Assembly: GCF_003610405.1 (NCBI RefSeq)
Contig: NZ_RAQC01000002.1
Location: 310,001 to 374,000 of the forward strand
Source of the DNA: Microbacterium sp. AG238
GTDB taxonomy: Bacteria > Actinomycetota > Actinomycetes > Actinomycetales > Microbacteriaceae
Direction of reading: 5' to 3'
Length of the DNA stretch: 64,000 nucleotides
The notes below the pieces were generated by a model. It was not told where the DNA came from, did not search any database, and saw nothing but the letters and a program-made list of their open reading frames with translations. The stretch's first letter is position 1, and each line of letters begins with the position of its first letter. Made by a program: the position numbers and the translations under genes. Shown here piece after piece: positions 34,142-43,801 of this stretch.

Positions 34142-34245
34142 GAGGGCTCCTCGTTTCGTGGCCGAGCACCAGCCTGCCATCGCGTCCGATCCGATCACAT
34201 CCGTGAGCGGCCCGTCGCCGCTTCGCCGCGTGCGAGGATTACCCG

Positions 34246-35073
34246 GTGCAGCGCATCCTGACGGCCGAACTCGACCTCCAGCTGACCGGTCCCGTCGATG
34301 TCATCCTGCAGATCGCCGCGTCGCGGGCGGCATCCTTTCGCGACGAAGAACTGAGCGTCACGCTCGCCGGCCGCGCGCTCTCCGTCTCCGAGATCGTCGA
34401 CCCTCCGGCGTCTCCCGCGGGCACCCGCATCCACCGCGTCGCGGGCGACGCGGGGACGATCGCGATCCGTTACCGCGCTGTCGTCGAGGGTGTCGCCACC
34501 CCGTCGCCGACGAGCGAGCTCGAGACCATCGCCTACCTGCGGCCGAGTCGCTACGCGCAGTCCGACGAGGTGTTCGCGCACGCGCGCCGACAGTTCCGGG
34601 GCCTGCAGGGCCGCGAGCTGGTCTCGGCCGTCAGCGACTTCGTCGCCACCAGCACGACGTATGCGCCGGGACTCAGCCTCGGCACCGACTCGGCGGTCAC
34701 GACCCTCGCGAGCGGTCAGGGTGTGTGCCGCGACTACGCGCACCTCGTCATCGCGCTGCTGCGCGCGATGGACGTCCCCGCGCGCTACGCCGCCTGCTAC
34801 GCGCCGGGCCTTCGTCCCATGGATTTCCACGCCGTCGCCGAGGCGTACGTCGACGGCGCATGGCACGTCATCGACGCGACCCGGCTGTCGAACCGGCGCG
34901 GTCTCGTCCGTATCGCGACCGGTCGGGATGCCGCCGACTGCGCATTCCTGAGCTACTACGGCGGCAACGTCGCGCTCACGCATCTGCGAGTCGACGCGGA
35001 GGTCGACGGGGGAGCCCCCGCCGTCGACGACCCCGCCAGCGACGACCACGAGGCCTGGGTCGTCCTCGCCTGA
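34246..35073 (+). CDS. Transglutaminase-like domain protein
   Basis: The 275-residue protein has the Cys-His-Asp triad in order: GQGVCRDYAH, DFHAVAEAYVDGAWHVIDAT. Together with the N-terminal beta-rich region (about 1-75) this fits the bacterial transglutaminase-like protease group. There is no signal peptide, so it is cytoplasmic. It starts with GTG, and the window before it holds no terminator. The substrate is unknown. Confidence 0.9.
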   Translation: MQRILTAELDLQLTGPVDVILQIAASRAASFRDEELSVTLAGRALSVSEIVDPPASPAGTRIHRVAGDAGTIAIRYRAVVEGVATPSPTSELETIAYLRPSRYAQSDEVFAHARRQFRGLQGRELVSAVSDFVATSTTYAPGLSLGTDSAVTTLASGQGVCRDYAHLVIALLRAMDVPARYAACYAPGLRPMDFHAVAEAYVDGAWHVIDATRLSNRRGLVRIATGRDAADCAFLSYYGGNVALTHLRVDAEVDGGAPAVDDPASDDHEAWVVLA

Positions 35074-35130
35074 CGCCGGCGGGAGGCGTTCAGCATCGGC
35101 GCTGCGGCGCCCGCCTAGAATCGGAGGGCT

Positions 35131-36798
35131 ATGAATCCCGATGCTCTCGCCGAAGCCCTCCTGTCCGTCGTCGCCCCGCTCGCCGAGGCGCGACGCCCCG
35201 GGTCGAGCGACGGACTCACCGCCGCCGACTTCGTGTTCGAGCGCCCCAAGAACCGTGACCACGGCGACTGGGCGTCCAACGCGGCGATGAAGCTGGCCAA
35301 GCGCGTCGGCGCGAACCCGCGTGAGTTCGCCGCCGAGATCGCGGCAGCGCTCGCCGAGACGCCCGGCGTGGCGTCCGTCGAGGTCGCCGGCCCCGGGTTC
35401 ATCAACATCCGTCTGGATGCCGCGGCCGCCGGCGCCCTCGCCCGCGAGATCGTCGAGGCGGGCGCTGCCTTCGGCCGCAACGACAGCCAGGCGGGCAACT
35501 CGATCAACCTCGAGTTCGTCAGCGCGAACCCCACCGGGCCGATGCACATCGGCCACACGCGGTGGGCGGCCCTCGGCGACGCGATCGCCCGGCTGCTGCT
35601 CGCGAGCGGCGCAGAGCTCGTCCGCGAGTTCTACATCAACGACGCCGGCGCGCAGATGCAGCGGTTCGGTCGCTCGGTGCTCGCCAGCGCCAAGGGCGAG
35701 CCCACGCCCGAAGACGGCTACCCGGGCGCGTACATCGATGACCTCGCCCAGCGCGTGCTGGCGGCGCGCCCCGACCTGCTGGCCCTCGCCCCCGACGAGC
35801 AGGAGCAGGTCGCGCTCGACCTTGGCTACGAGCTTCAGATGGCGGATCTGAAGGACTCGCTCGAGAAGTTCAACGTGCACTTCGACGTCTTCTTCAGCGA
35901 GCGGCTGCTGCACGCGACCCCCGCCGACGGTGGGCCGAGCCTCGTCGACCAGGCGGTCGACCGGCTGCGCGCGCAGGGGCACGTCTTCGATCAGGACGAT
36001 GCCGTCTGGGTGCGGACGACGGATTTCGGCGACGACAAAGACCGGGTCATCCGCCGTTCCAACGGCGAGTACACCTACTTCGCCGCCGATGCCGCCTACT
36101 ACCTGAACAAGGGCGACCGCGGTTTCGCGCACAAGATCTATCTGCTGGGAGCCGATCACCACGGCTACGTCCACCGTCTGAAGGCCCTCGCGGGCGCAGC
36201 CGGCGACGATCCCGAGAAGGACATCGAAGTGCTGATCGGACAGCTCGTCTCGATCAACGGCGCTCGCCTATCCAAGCGCGCGGGCAACATCATCGAGCTC
36301 GACGACCTGCGCGACTGGCTCGGCACCGACGCGCTCCGATACTCGCTCGCGCGTTACCCCGCCGACTCGCCGCTGACCCTCGACCCCGAGATCCTGCAGA
36401 AGCGCACGAACGACAACCCCGTGTTCTACGTGCAGTACGCGCACGCCCGCACGCACAACGTCGCGCGCAACGCCGCGGACTCGGGCGTCACCCGCGACGC
36501 ATTCGCCCCCGAGCTGCTCGACCACGAGACCGAATCGGCTCTCCTCGGCGCACTCCAGGAGTTCCCGCGGATCGTGGCGTTCGCCGCCGAACTGCGCGAG
36601 CCGCACCGCGTCGCCCGGTACCTCGAAGAGCTCGCGAGCCTCTACCACCGCTGGTACGACACGTGCCGGGTCACGCCGCTCGGCGACGAGGAGGTCACCG
36701 ACCTTCACCGCACGCGCCTCTGGCTCAACGACGCCACGGGACAGGTGCTGCGCAACGGGCTCGACCTCCTGGGTGTCAGCGCCCCCGAACGGATGTGA
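35131..36798 (+). CDS. argS: Arginyl-tRNA synthetase
   Basis: The 555-residue class I synthetase attaches arginine to tRNA-Arg. It has an N-terminal tRNA-binding domain (about 1-110), HIGH at 139-142 ([10 protein letters not shown]), the RLSKRAGN segment in place of KMSKS near 379-385, and a C-terminal anticodon-binding domain ending VSAPERM. TAGAAT (35116-35121) is a probable -10 just upstream. The DUF2993 gene follows almost without a gap. In many actinobacteria argS sits directly before lysA; here four genes separate them. Confidence 0.97.
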   Translation: MNPDALAEALLSVVAPLAEARRPGSSDGLTAADFVFERPKNRDHGDWASNAAMKLAKRVGANPREFAAEIAAALAETPGVASVEVAGPGFINIRLDAAAAGALAREIVEAGAAFGRNDSQAGNSINLEFVSANPTGPMHIGHTRWAALGDAIARLLLASGAELVREFYINDAGAQMQRFGRSVLASAKGEPTPEDGYPGAYIDDLAQRVLAARPDLLALAPDEQEQVALDLGYELQMADLKDSLEKFNVHFDVFFSERLLHATPADGGPSLVDQAVDRLRAQGHVFDQDDAVWVRTTDFGDDKDRVIRRSNGEYTYFAADAAYYLNKGDRGFAHKIYLLGADHHGYVHRLKALAGAAGDDPEKDIEVLIGQLVSINGARLSKRAGNIIELDDLRDWLGTDALRYSLARYPADSPLTLDPEILQKRTNDNPVFYVQYAHARTHNVARNAADSGVTRDAFAPELLDHETESALLGALQEFPRIVAFAAELREPHRVARYLEELASLYHRWYDTCRVTPLGDEEVTDLHRTRLWLNDATGQVLRNGLDLLGVSAPERM

Positions 36799-36803
36799 CC
36801 GAC

Positions 36804-37619
36804 GTGAGCGGTGCCACGCAGCCCACCCTCCCGCTCTTCGAGGCGACCGCGGTCCCGCCGAAGCGGCGACGTCGGGCGCTGCCGTGGATCATCGCTCTCG
36901 TGGTGGTCGTCGGTCTCGCGGTCGCCGCCTGGTTCGTCGCCGAGAGCATCACGCGCAGCATCCTCACGAACACCGTGCGCGAGCAGGTCATCACCCGGCT
37001 CGCGCTGCCCGAGGACCAGCAGATCGACGTCGGATTCGACGAGCCGGTGCTGCCCCAGGTCATCGGCGGGCGGCTCGACCGTCTCGACGTCGCGAGCGAC
37101 GGCATCCCGCTCGGCGACGTCCTGGCCGATGTGTCCGTGCGCGCGACGGATGTTCCCATTCGCGCCGACGGGGGTGACATCGGATCGGCGGAGGCGACGG
37201 TGGTCTTCGCGGAGGACCAGCTCGAGACCCTGCTCTCGCAGGTTTCGGGCGTCTCGGGCGCCGGCGTGCAGCTGGATCCGCCGAACGTGACGGTCGAGGT
37301 CGAGATGCCGCTGTTCGCGCTGTCGGTGCCGCTCGGACTGGATCTGACTCCGAGCGCCGTAGACGGCGACATCGTCCTGACGCCCACGGCCGTGCGGCTC
37401 GGGGGTGCGGCGCTGACCGGAGACGACCTCCGGCAGCGGTTCGGCTCCGCCGCCGACGGCGTGCTGCGGGACTACTCGATCTGCATCCGCGACCGGTTGC
37501 CTGCCGGGCTGACGCTGCGCGAGGTGCGCGTCGAACGCGGTGCGCTGGTGGCCGAGGTCGACGTCGACGGGGCGATCGTCCGCGATCCGGCGCTTCAGGC
37601 CGACGGCACCTGCGCCTGA
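36804..37619 (+). CDS. DUF2993 (LmeA-like) membrane-anchored protein
   Basis: The 271-residue protein has a short cytoplasmic N-terminus with RRRR, one membrane segment (about 27-49), and an extracytoplasmic domain (about 60-271) with the DUF2993 features QIDVGFDEPVLPQVIGGRLDRLDVASDGIPLGD and CIRDRLPAGLTL. The mycobacterial relative LmeA takes part in lipomannan elongation; a link to the cell envelope here is an inference. GTG at 36804 has an ACGGA site in front; GTG at 36795, overlapping the argS stop as GTGA, is the alternative start. Confidence 0.75.
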   Translation: MSGATQPTLPLFEATAVPPKRRRRALPWIIALVVVVGLAVAAWFVAESITRSILTNTVREQVITRLALPEDQQIDVGFDEPVLPQVIGGRLDRLDVASDGIPLGDVLADVSVRATDVPIRADGGDIGSAEATVVFAEDQLETLLSQVSGVSGAGVQLDPPNVTVEVEMPLFALSVPLGLDLTPSAVDGDIVLTPTAVRLGGAALTGDDLRQRFGSAADGVLRDYSICIRDRLPAGLTLREVRVERGALVAEVDVDGAIVRDPALQADGTCA

Positions 37620-37636
37620 ACCCGCCCGCCCGGGGC

Positions 37637-38149
37637 TCAGTGGCCGTGGGCGAGGAGCAGCGCAACGGCGACCACGGCGACCAGCCCGAGCAGCAGTGCC
37701 GATGCAACGAGACGCTGCAACGCGGTCAAGCCCGTGCGCGCGCTGGCGAGAAGCACGACGCCCACCAGCACGGCGGCGTCGGCGATGATCCCGATGATCA
37801 GCGCCGTATCGAGGTCGATGAGGTCGAACAGGGCGACAACGAGCGCGAGCAGGGGGAGAGACGCGGTTCCGAGGGCGACCGTGGCCGTCCGCGCCATCAC
37901 GGCCAGCTCCCGTCCGCTCGGGAACTGACGATGACCGATCTGATGCGCGATGACCTCGGCGACGAAGCCGGCGGCAGCGATCGCGAAGATGCCGACCGCG
38001 AGCGCGAAGATCGACTCACCGACCGTGACGTGCTCGGCGGTGAAGAGCCCCGCGAGGATCGCGAGTCCGGTCACCGTCGCGTAGATGCGTTCTTTCAGCG
38101 CTCCGATGCGTTCGTCGAGTCCTGCCGACTCGTGCGTGACATTGCCCAT
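37637..38149 (-). CDS. Four-helix membrane protein of unknown function
   Basis: The 170-residue protein has an amphipathic N-terminal helix (ESAGLDERIGALKERIYATV), then four or five membrane segments (about 24-41, 46-68, 85-111, 114-135, 143-168) and a HQIGHRQFPSGREL loop. No family is recognised. It ends 17 bases from the convergent DUF2993 gene and is divergent from the YdeI-like gene. Ordinary codon use, so the frame is real. Confidence 0.7.
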   Translation of the reverse strand: MGNVTHESAGLDERIGALKERIYATVTGLAILAGLFTAEHVTVGESIFALAVGIFAIAAAGFVAEVIAHQIGHRQFPSGRELAVMARTATVALGTASLPLLALVVALFDLIDLDTALIIGIIADAAVLVGVVLLASARTGLTALQRLVASALLLGLVAVVAVALLLAHGH

Positions 38150-38187
38150 GATCGCCTCCTGCGCCAGGCTACAAGCGTGGAGTGCTC

Positions 38188-38781
38188 ATGACTGCCGGCG
38201 ATGAAGGTCCGGCTCTTCTCGTGGTCGCCGACGCCGTCGCCTGGCGGGCCTGGCTCGATTCGCACGAATCCGACTCCGACGGTGTGAGGTTGGTGCTCGC
38301 GAAGAAGAACGTCACCGAGCCGACATCGCTCACCTACGCCCAAGCACTCGATGAGGCGCTGTGCAGCGGCTGGATCGACGGTCGGCGGAACTCGCGGGAC
38401 GAGACCACGTTCGTGCAGCTGTTCACGCCACGACGAGCGCGCTCGATCTGGTCACAGCGCAACGTGGGGATCATCGAACGGCTGACGGGCGAAGGCCGCA
38501 TGCGCGAGAGGGGCTGGATCGAAGTCGAGCGTGCGCGCGCGGACGGGCGCTGGGAACGGGCCTATGCCGGACAAGCGGGAGCTGCGGTCCCGGCCGATCT
38601 CGAGGCAGCGTTCTCGGCCTCACCCGCGGCAGCCCGCCGATTCGCAGCTCTGCGTGCCGCCGAGCGGTACTCCGTCCTGCACCCGGTGCTCAGCGCTCCC
38701 TCGGAGGCCGCACGGGCAGCGCGTATCCGCCGCGTCGTGGCGCGTCTCGAGGGCGATGACGAGGTCTCGTCGTCTCCGTGA
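38188..38781 (+). CDS. YdeI/OmpD-associated family protein
   Basis: The 197-residue protein matches the YdeI pattern: AWRAWLDSHESDSDGVRLVLAKKN, then LTYAQALDEALCSGWIDGRRNSRDETTFVQLFTPRRARSIWSQRN. It is a small cytoplasmic protein; E. coli YdeI is linked to stress and antibiotic tolerance, but the mechanism is unknown. GGAG before the ATG at 38188 chooses it over a GTG two codons upstream. Single gene. Confidence 0.85.
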   Translation: MTAGDEGPALLVVADAVAWRAWLDSHESDSDGVRLVLAKKNVTEPTSLTYAQALDEALCSGWIDGRRNSRDETTFVQLFTPRRARSIWSQRNVGIIERLTGEGRMRERGWIEVERARADGRWERAYAGQAGAAVPADLEAAFSASPAAARRFAALRAAERYSVLHPVLSAPSEAARAARIRRVVARLEGDDEVSSSP

Positions 38782-38844
38782 GGAGGGTGACGGTGCGGGC
38801 CGTCGCCCGCGGTCACACGGGCGGGGCGCGCGCGGCTGGTGTCC

Positions 38845-38850
38845 TAGACT
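38845..38850 (+). promoter_or_regulatory. Probable -10 element of the lysA-hom-thrC-thrB operon
   Basis: TAGACT lies 60 bases before the lysA GTG, giving a leader of about 50 bases. I see no leader peptide or known riboswitch in it. Confidence 0.4.
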
Positions 38851-38910
38851 GGCGGCACCGTCGCGGCCCCGTCTGCCTGACGGTCAGCGTCTCTCCCGAT
38901 TGGTGTTCCC

Positions 38911-40320
38911 GTGTCCGCGTCCGACGTCCGCCCCGCCGTGCCGGAATGGCTGCTCCCTCCCGCTGACGTCAACGCGCTGGTCGAAGCCGTCTGGCCGCCC
39001 CGCGCCGAGCGCGACGACGACGGCGCGGTGTCGATCGGCGGCATCGCGGCCACCGACCTGGCCGCGCAGTTCGGCACGCCCCTGTACGTCCTCGACCAGG
39101 ATGCCGTCGTGGCACAGGCGCGACGGGTTCGCGAGGCGTTCGACGGCGCCGCGGCGCGCCACGGCACGACGGCGCGCGTGTACTACGCCTCGAAAGCGTT
39201 CTTGAGCACGGAGATCGTGCGCTGGGTGACGGCGGAAGGTCTCGCGATCGACGTCGCAACCGGCGGCGAGCTCGCGGTCGCCCTGGCTGCGGGGGCGGAT
39301 CCGGCTCGCATCGGGTTGCACGGCAACAACAAGTCGCCGCTCGAGCTGGCGCGCGCCGTCGAGCTGGGGGTGGGGTCCGTCATCGTCGACAGTCTCATCG
39401 AGATCGACCGACTCGCCGAGATCGCGGCTGCGCGCGGGGCCGTTCAGCCCGTGCTCGTGCGGGTGAACAGCGGCGTGCACGCCGAGACCCATGACTTCCT
39501 GGCCACCGCCCACGAGGACCAGAAGTTCGGATTCGCGCTGACGGATGCCGAAGCCGTGGTCGCTCGGGTCCGCGAGCTGCCGTCACTGCGTTTCGTCGGG
39601 CTGCACTGCCACATCGGCTCCCAGATCTTCGGCACCGCGGGCTTCGCCGAGTCGGCGTCGCGGCTCGTCGCCGTCCACGCGCGCCTGCTCGACGACGGCG
39701 ACGTGCCGGTGCTCAACCTCGGGGGCGGTTTCGGCATCGCTTACACGAGTGTCGACGACCCGACCCCGATCGAGGAGCTGGCCGACGGCATCGTCGCCGC
39801 TGTCGCGCGCGAGTGCGCCGCGCACGGCGTCCCGGTCCCGACCCTGGCCTTCGAGCCCGGTCGGGCCATCGTCGGCCGCGCCGGCGTCACCCTGTACGAG
39901 ATCGGTACCACCAAGCCCGTCCGCGTCAGCGACGAGCTCGAGCGCCTCTACGTGAGTGTCGACGGGGGCATGAGCGACAACGCCCGCCCAGCCCTCTACG
40001 GCGCGGCCTATTCGGCGCGGGTGGCCAACCGTCGCAGCGACGCTCCCGCCGCGCTCGCCCGCGTCGTCGGGCGACACTGCGAATCAGGTGACGTCGTCGT
40101 CGACGCCGAGTACCTGCCGGCCGACGTCGCGCCGGGCGACCTGCTGGCCGTTGCCGCGACGGGCGCCTACTGCTTCTCGCTCGCCAGCAACTACAACTAC
40201 GTCCCGCGTCCGCCCGTCGTCGCCGTCTCGAACGGCCTGGCCCGGGTGATCGTTCGCGGAGAGACGATCGACGACCTGCTCGCCCGTGATGCAGGCATCC
40301 CCACAGAAGGAGCCGAATGA
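38911..40320 (+). CDS. lysA: Diaminopimelate decarboxylase
   Basis: The 469-residue PLP enzyme makes L-lysine from meso-diaminopimelate. The PLP lysine is K95 in YYASKAF, with GLHCHIGSQI near 230, the EPGR phosphate site and the second-domain CESGDVV segment in place. GTG start. It is the first gene of an aspartate-family operon: its stop overlaps hom as ATGA. This arrangement joins lysine and threonine synthesis in one transcript. Confidence 0.96.
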   Translation: MSASDVRPAVPEWLLPPADVNALVEAVWPPRAERDDDGAVSIGGIAATDLAAQFGTPLYVLDQDAVVAQARRVREAFDGAAARHGTTARVYYASKAFLSTEIVRWVTAEGLAIDVATGGELAVALAAGADPARIGLHGNNKSPLELARAVELGVGSVIVDSLIEIDRLAEIAAARGAVQPVLVRVNSGVHAETHDFLATAHEDQKFGFALTDAEAVVARVRELPSLRFVGLHCHIGSQIFGTAGFAESASRLVAVHARLLDDGDVPVLNLGGGFGIAYTSVDDPTPIEELADGIVAAVARECAAHGVPVPTLAFEPGRAIVGRAGVTLYEIGTTKPVRVSDELERLYVSVDGGMSDNARPALYGAAYSARVANRRSDAPAALARVVGRHCESGDVVVDAEYLPADVAPGDLLAVAATGAYCFSLASNYNYVPRPPVVAVSNGLARVIVRGETIDDLLARDAGIPTEGAE

Positions 40321-41636
40321 CGGACTACCGCCGCCTGCGTGTGGCCCTGCTCGGAGCCGGCGCCGTCGGCTCGCAGGTCGCCGCCCTGTTGCTCAAGCAC
40401 GGAGACGAACTGGCCGATCGGGCCGGCGCCGCCCTCGACCTCGTCGGCATCTCGGTGCGCGACATCGATGCGCCGCGTGACGTCGAGCTTCCGCGCGAGC
40501 TGCTGACGACCGACCCCGAGCCGCTCCTCGTCGGCTCCGACATCGTCATCGAGCTCATGGGCGGGATCGAGCCGGCCCGGACGAGCATCCTGAAGGCGAT
40601 CGGTGCCGGTGCCGACATCGTGACAGCGAACAAGGCGTTGCTGGCGACGCACGGCCCCGAGCTGTTCGAGGCGGCCGACCAGGTCGGTGCCTCGATCTAT
40701 TACGAGGCCGCCGCCGCCGGCGCCATCCCGATCATCCGCCCGTTGCGCGACTCGCTCGCCGGCGACCGGGTGCAGCGCATCATGGGCATCGTCAACGGCA
40801 CGACGAACTACATCCTCGACCGCATGGACCGCGAGGGGTCCGACTTCGCCGACGTGCTGGCCGACGCGCAGGCGCTCGGCTACGCCGAGGCCGACCCGAC
40901 AGCCGACATCGAGGGATACGACGCGGCGCAGAAGGCAGCGATCCTCGCCTCTCTCGCGTTCCACACCGCCGTGCCGCTGAACGCCGTCCACCGCGAGGGC
41001 ATCACGCAGATCGACGCCGACATGATGGATGCCGCCCGCAAGGCCGGCTTCGTCATCAAGCTCCTCGCCGTGTGCGAGCGTCTCGCCGACGCCGAGGTGT
41101 CGCCCTCCGGCGAGACGATCTCGGTGCGCGTGTACCCCGCCCTCGTTCCTCGCGAGCATCCGCTCGCGAGCGTGCACGGAGCGAACAACGCCGTCTTCGT
41201 CCAGGCGGAGGCTGCGGGCGACCTCATGTTCTACGGTGCGGGCGCGGGCGGTGTGCAGACCGCCTCGGCCGTCCTGGGCGATGTCGTCTCGGCGGCCCGC
41301 CGCCACATCGCCGGCGGCGTCGGGGTGGGCGAGTCGACGCGCGCGAATCTGCCGGTCGTCCCGATCGGCCATGTGACGACGCGGTATCAGATCACCCTTG
41401 AGGTCGACGACCGCTCCGGCGTCCTCGCCGCGGTGGCGGGGCTGCTCAGCGACGGCAACGTCTCGGTGGCGACGCTCGAGCAGACGATCGTCGCCGACGG
41501 CGACGTCCAGACCGCCCGCCTGGTCATCGGCACCCACACCGCGCGCGAGCAGGACCTCAGCGACGCGGTCGCGTCGCTCGGCGAGAGCGGCGTCGTCAAG
41601 CGCGTCGTCTCGGTGCTGCGGGTGGAGGGGGACTGA
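40317..41636 (+). CDS. hom: Homoserine dehydrogenase
   Basis: The 439-residue enzyme reduces aspartate semialdehyde to homoserine. It has the NAD(P)-binding [16 protein letters not shown] motif (about 7-22), the conserved [11 protein letters not shown] segment (about 161) and a C-terminal ACT domain (about 355-435, [33 protein letters not shown]). The ACT domain points to feedback inhibition by threonine, as in its homologues. ATGA overlap with lysA. Confidence 0.96.
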   Translation: MTDYRRLRVALLGAGAVGSQVAALLLKHGDELADRAGAALDLVGISVRDIDAPRDVELPRELLTTDPEPLLVGSDIVIELMGGIEPARTSILKAIGAGADIVTANKALLATHGPELFEAADQVGASIYYEAAAAGAIPIIRPLRDSLAGDRVQRIMGIVNGTTNYILDRMDREGSDFADVLADAQALGYAEADPTADIEGYDAAQKAAILASLAFHTAVPLNAVHREGITQIDADMMDAARKAGFVIKLLAVCERLADAEVSPSGETISVRVYPALVPREHPLASVHGANNAVFVQAEAAGDLMFYGAGAGGVQTASAVLGDVVSAARRHIAGGVGVGESTRANLPVVPIGHVTTRYQITLEVDDRSGVLAAVAGLLSDGNVSVATLEQTIVADGDVQTARLVIGTHTAREQDLSDAVASLGESGVVKRVVSVLRVEGD

Positions 41637-41637
41637 C

Positions 41638-42723
41638 ATGGCACACGTGTGGCAGGGAGTGCTCCGCGAGTTCGCCGACCGCCTCGACGTCACCGACTCC
41701 TCGACGGTGGTCACCCTGGGCGAGGGCGGTACGCCGCTCGTCCCCGCTCGCGAGCTCTCGCACCGCACGGGCGCTGACGTCTGGGTGAAGTTCGAAGGAA
41801 TGAACCCGACGGGTTCGTTCAAGGACCGCGGCATGACGGTCGCTCTCTCGCGTGCCGTCGAGCACGGCGCGAAGGCCGTCATCTGCGCCTCGACGGGCAA
41901 CACGTCGGCGTCCGCGGCGGCCTACGCCGCGCACGCCGGCATCACCGCCGCCGTTCTCGTCCCCGAAGGCAAGATCGCGATGGGCAAGCTGAGCCAGGCC
42001 GTCGCCCACGGCGGTCGCCTCATCCAGATCCGGGGCAACTTCGACGACTGCCTCGAGATCGCGCGGGAACTGGCCGACCACTATCCGGTGCACCTGGTCA
42101 ACTCGGTCAATCCCGATCGCATCGACGGTCAGAAGACCGCGGCGTACGAGATCGTCTCGCAGCTGGGCGACGCCCCGCACTTCCACTTCGTTCCCGTCGG
42201 CAACGCCGGCAACTACACGGCGCACGCACGCGGGTACCGCGAGGAAGCGGCCCGTGGGGCTGCGACGCGGGTCCCGCGGATGTTCGGCTTCCAGGCCGCC
42301 GGGTCGGCGCCGCTGGTCCGCGGTGAGGTCGTGAAGGATCCCGACACGATCGCGACGGCGATCCGCATCGGCAACCCGGCGTCGTGGCACCTCGCTCTCG
42401 AGGCGCGCGACGCGACCCGGGGCTGGTTCGGTGCCATCGACGACGACCGTATCCTCGCGGCGCAGAAGCTCCTCGCGAGCACGGCGGGCGTGTTCGTCGA
42501 GCCGGCATCCGCGATCACCGTCGCCGGTCTGCTCGATCGCGCCGAGGCGGGCGTCATCCCCGCGGGCTCGAGAGTCGTCCTGACCGTCACCGGTCACGGG
42601 CTCAAGGACCCGCAGTGGGCCCTCCGCAACGCGGACGGCACACAGGCAGAACCGGTCGTCGTCGACGCTTCGACCGCCGAGGTGGCATCCGTGCTCGACC
42701 TCGCGCCGGAGGCGACGGCATGA
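41638..42723 (+). CDS. thrC: Threonine synthase
   Basis: The 361-residue PLP enzyme converts O-phosphohomoserine to threonine. K62 in [11 protein letters not shown] is the PLP lysine, with ASTGNTSAS and PVGNAGNYT as phosphate-binding loops. It begins one base after the hom stop and overlaps thrB by 4 bases. Length is that of the short class found in actinobacteria. Confidence 0.95.
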   Translation: MAHVWQGVLREFADRLDVTDSSTVVTLGEGGTPLVPARELSHRTGADVWVKFEGMNPTGSFKDRGMTVALSRAVEHGAKAVICASTGNTSASAAAYAAHAGITAAVLVPEGKIAMGKLSQAVAHGGRLIQIRGNFDDCLEIARELADHYPVHLVNSVNPDRIDGQKTAAYEIVSQLGDAPHFHFVPVGNAGNYTAHARGYREEAARGAATRVPRMFGFQAAGSAPLVRGEVVKDPDTIATAIRIGNPASWHLALEARDATRGWFGAIDDDRILAAQKLLASTAGVFVEPASAITVAGLLDRAEAGVIPAGSRVVLTVTGHGLKDPQWALRNADGTQAEPVVVDASTAEVASVLDLAPEATA

Positions 42724-43649
42724 CCCGCTCGGTCCAGGTGCGCGTCCCCGCGACCAGCGCCAATCTCGGTCCCGGCTTCGACACCCTGGGGCTCGCGCTC
42801 AGCGTCTACGACGAGCTGATCGTCACCGAGCTGCCCGGCCCCGGCCTCGAGATCACCGTCTCGGGCGAGGGGGCCGCCGACGTCCCGACCGACGCGTCGC
42901 ACCTCGTGGTGCGGGCGATGGCCTACGCCTACGAGGCGTTCGGGCGGACCATGCCCGGCGTGCGTCTCGAGGCGGTCAACGCGATTCCGCACGGGCGCGG
43001 GATGGGATCGTCGGGCGCCGCGGTCGTGTCCGGATTGCTGGCGGCGAAGGGGCTCCTCGCGGGCGACGTGGAGATCGGCGCCGACGCGCTGCTCCGACTC
43101 GCCACCGAGCTCGAGGGCCACCCCGACAACGTCGCGCCCGCTCTGTTCGGCGGCCTCACCATCGCGTGGGTCGACGAGCACGGGCCGCAGCACAAGAAGC
43201 TGCTCGTCCACCGCGGTGTCGCGCCGCTGGTGTTCGTACCCGACTTCACGATGTCGACGTCGGTCGCGCGCGGGTTCGACCCGTTGCAGGTCACGCGCGA
43301 GGACGCGATCTTCAATCTCTCGCGGTCGGCGCTGCTGGTCGCGGCCCTCACGCAGAGCCCCGACCTGCTGCTGGCCGCCACCGAAGACAAACTCCATCAG
43401 TCGTACCGCGCCCAGGCGATGGTCGAGACCGACAAACTCGTCCGTGCCCTGCGTGCCGAAGGCTTCGCGGCGGTCGTGTCGGGCGCCGGCCCCAGCGTGC
43501 TCGTGCTCGCAGACGGTCCGGGCCAGCGTCTGGCAGCCGTCGAGGTCGCCGCGCGTACCACAGACACCCCGTGGGATGCACGGATGCTGGCGGTCGATGT
43601 ACGCGGTGGTATGGTGAGGGACCATACGGAGGGTTCCACACCCTTGTGA
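42720..43649 (+). CDS. thrB: Homoserine kinase
   Basis: The 309-residue GHMP kinase phosphorylates homoserine for thr[13 protein letters not shown] (10-21) and the ATP loop [12 protein letters not shown] (90-101) are intact, and the C-terminal GAGPSVLVL motif is present. ATGA overlap with thrC. The order hom-thrC-thrB is typical for actinobacteria. An inverted repeat lies in its last codons (see the element at 43609). Confidence 0.96.
   Translation: MTRSVQVRVPATSANLGPGFDTLGLALSVYDELIVTELPGPGLEITVSGEGAADVPTDASHLVVRAMAYAYEAFGRTMPGVRLEAVNAIPHGRGMGSSGAAVVSGLLAAKGLLAGDVEIGADALLRLATELEGHPDNVAPALFGGLTIAWVDEHGPQHKKLLVHRGVAPLVFVPDFTMSTSVARGFDPLQVTREDAIFNLSRSALLVAALTQSPDLLLAATEDKLHQSYRAQAMVETDKLVRALRAEGFAAVVSGAGPSVLVLADGPGQRLAAVEVAARTTDTPWDARMLAVDVRGGMVRDHTEGSTPL
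43609..43627 (+). promoter_or_regulatory. Inverted repeat and possible rho promoter in the 3' end of thrB
   Basis: GTATGGT (43609-43615) and ACCATAC (43621-43627) form a perfect 7-bp repeat with 5 bases between. The left arm contains TATGGT preceded by TGG, which looks like an extended -10 element. The following 152-base gap to rho (43650-43801) has no other gene and would be a long leader, suited to autogenous control. Function is inferred. Confidence 0.4.
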
Positions 43650-43801
43650 TCTGAGCCTCCGTCGCAATTCTGCGAATCACCGCGAACACCCCTGATCCAT
43701 ACCCCGTGCCGTCGGCCGGACGCGTGTGGCAGGTGGATGGCGCCCGCCGTGGACGGCGCTGGACGCGGTTCTGTCATATCCACCGTTTAAGAGGAGCACT
43801 C

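Noticed and set aside
34195-36174. A 659-codon open frame on the minus strand
   Set aside because: It is antisense to the transglutaminase-like gene and argS and shows no recognisable motif.
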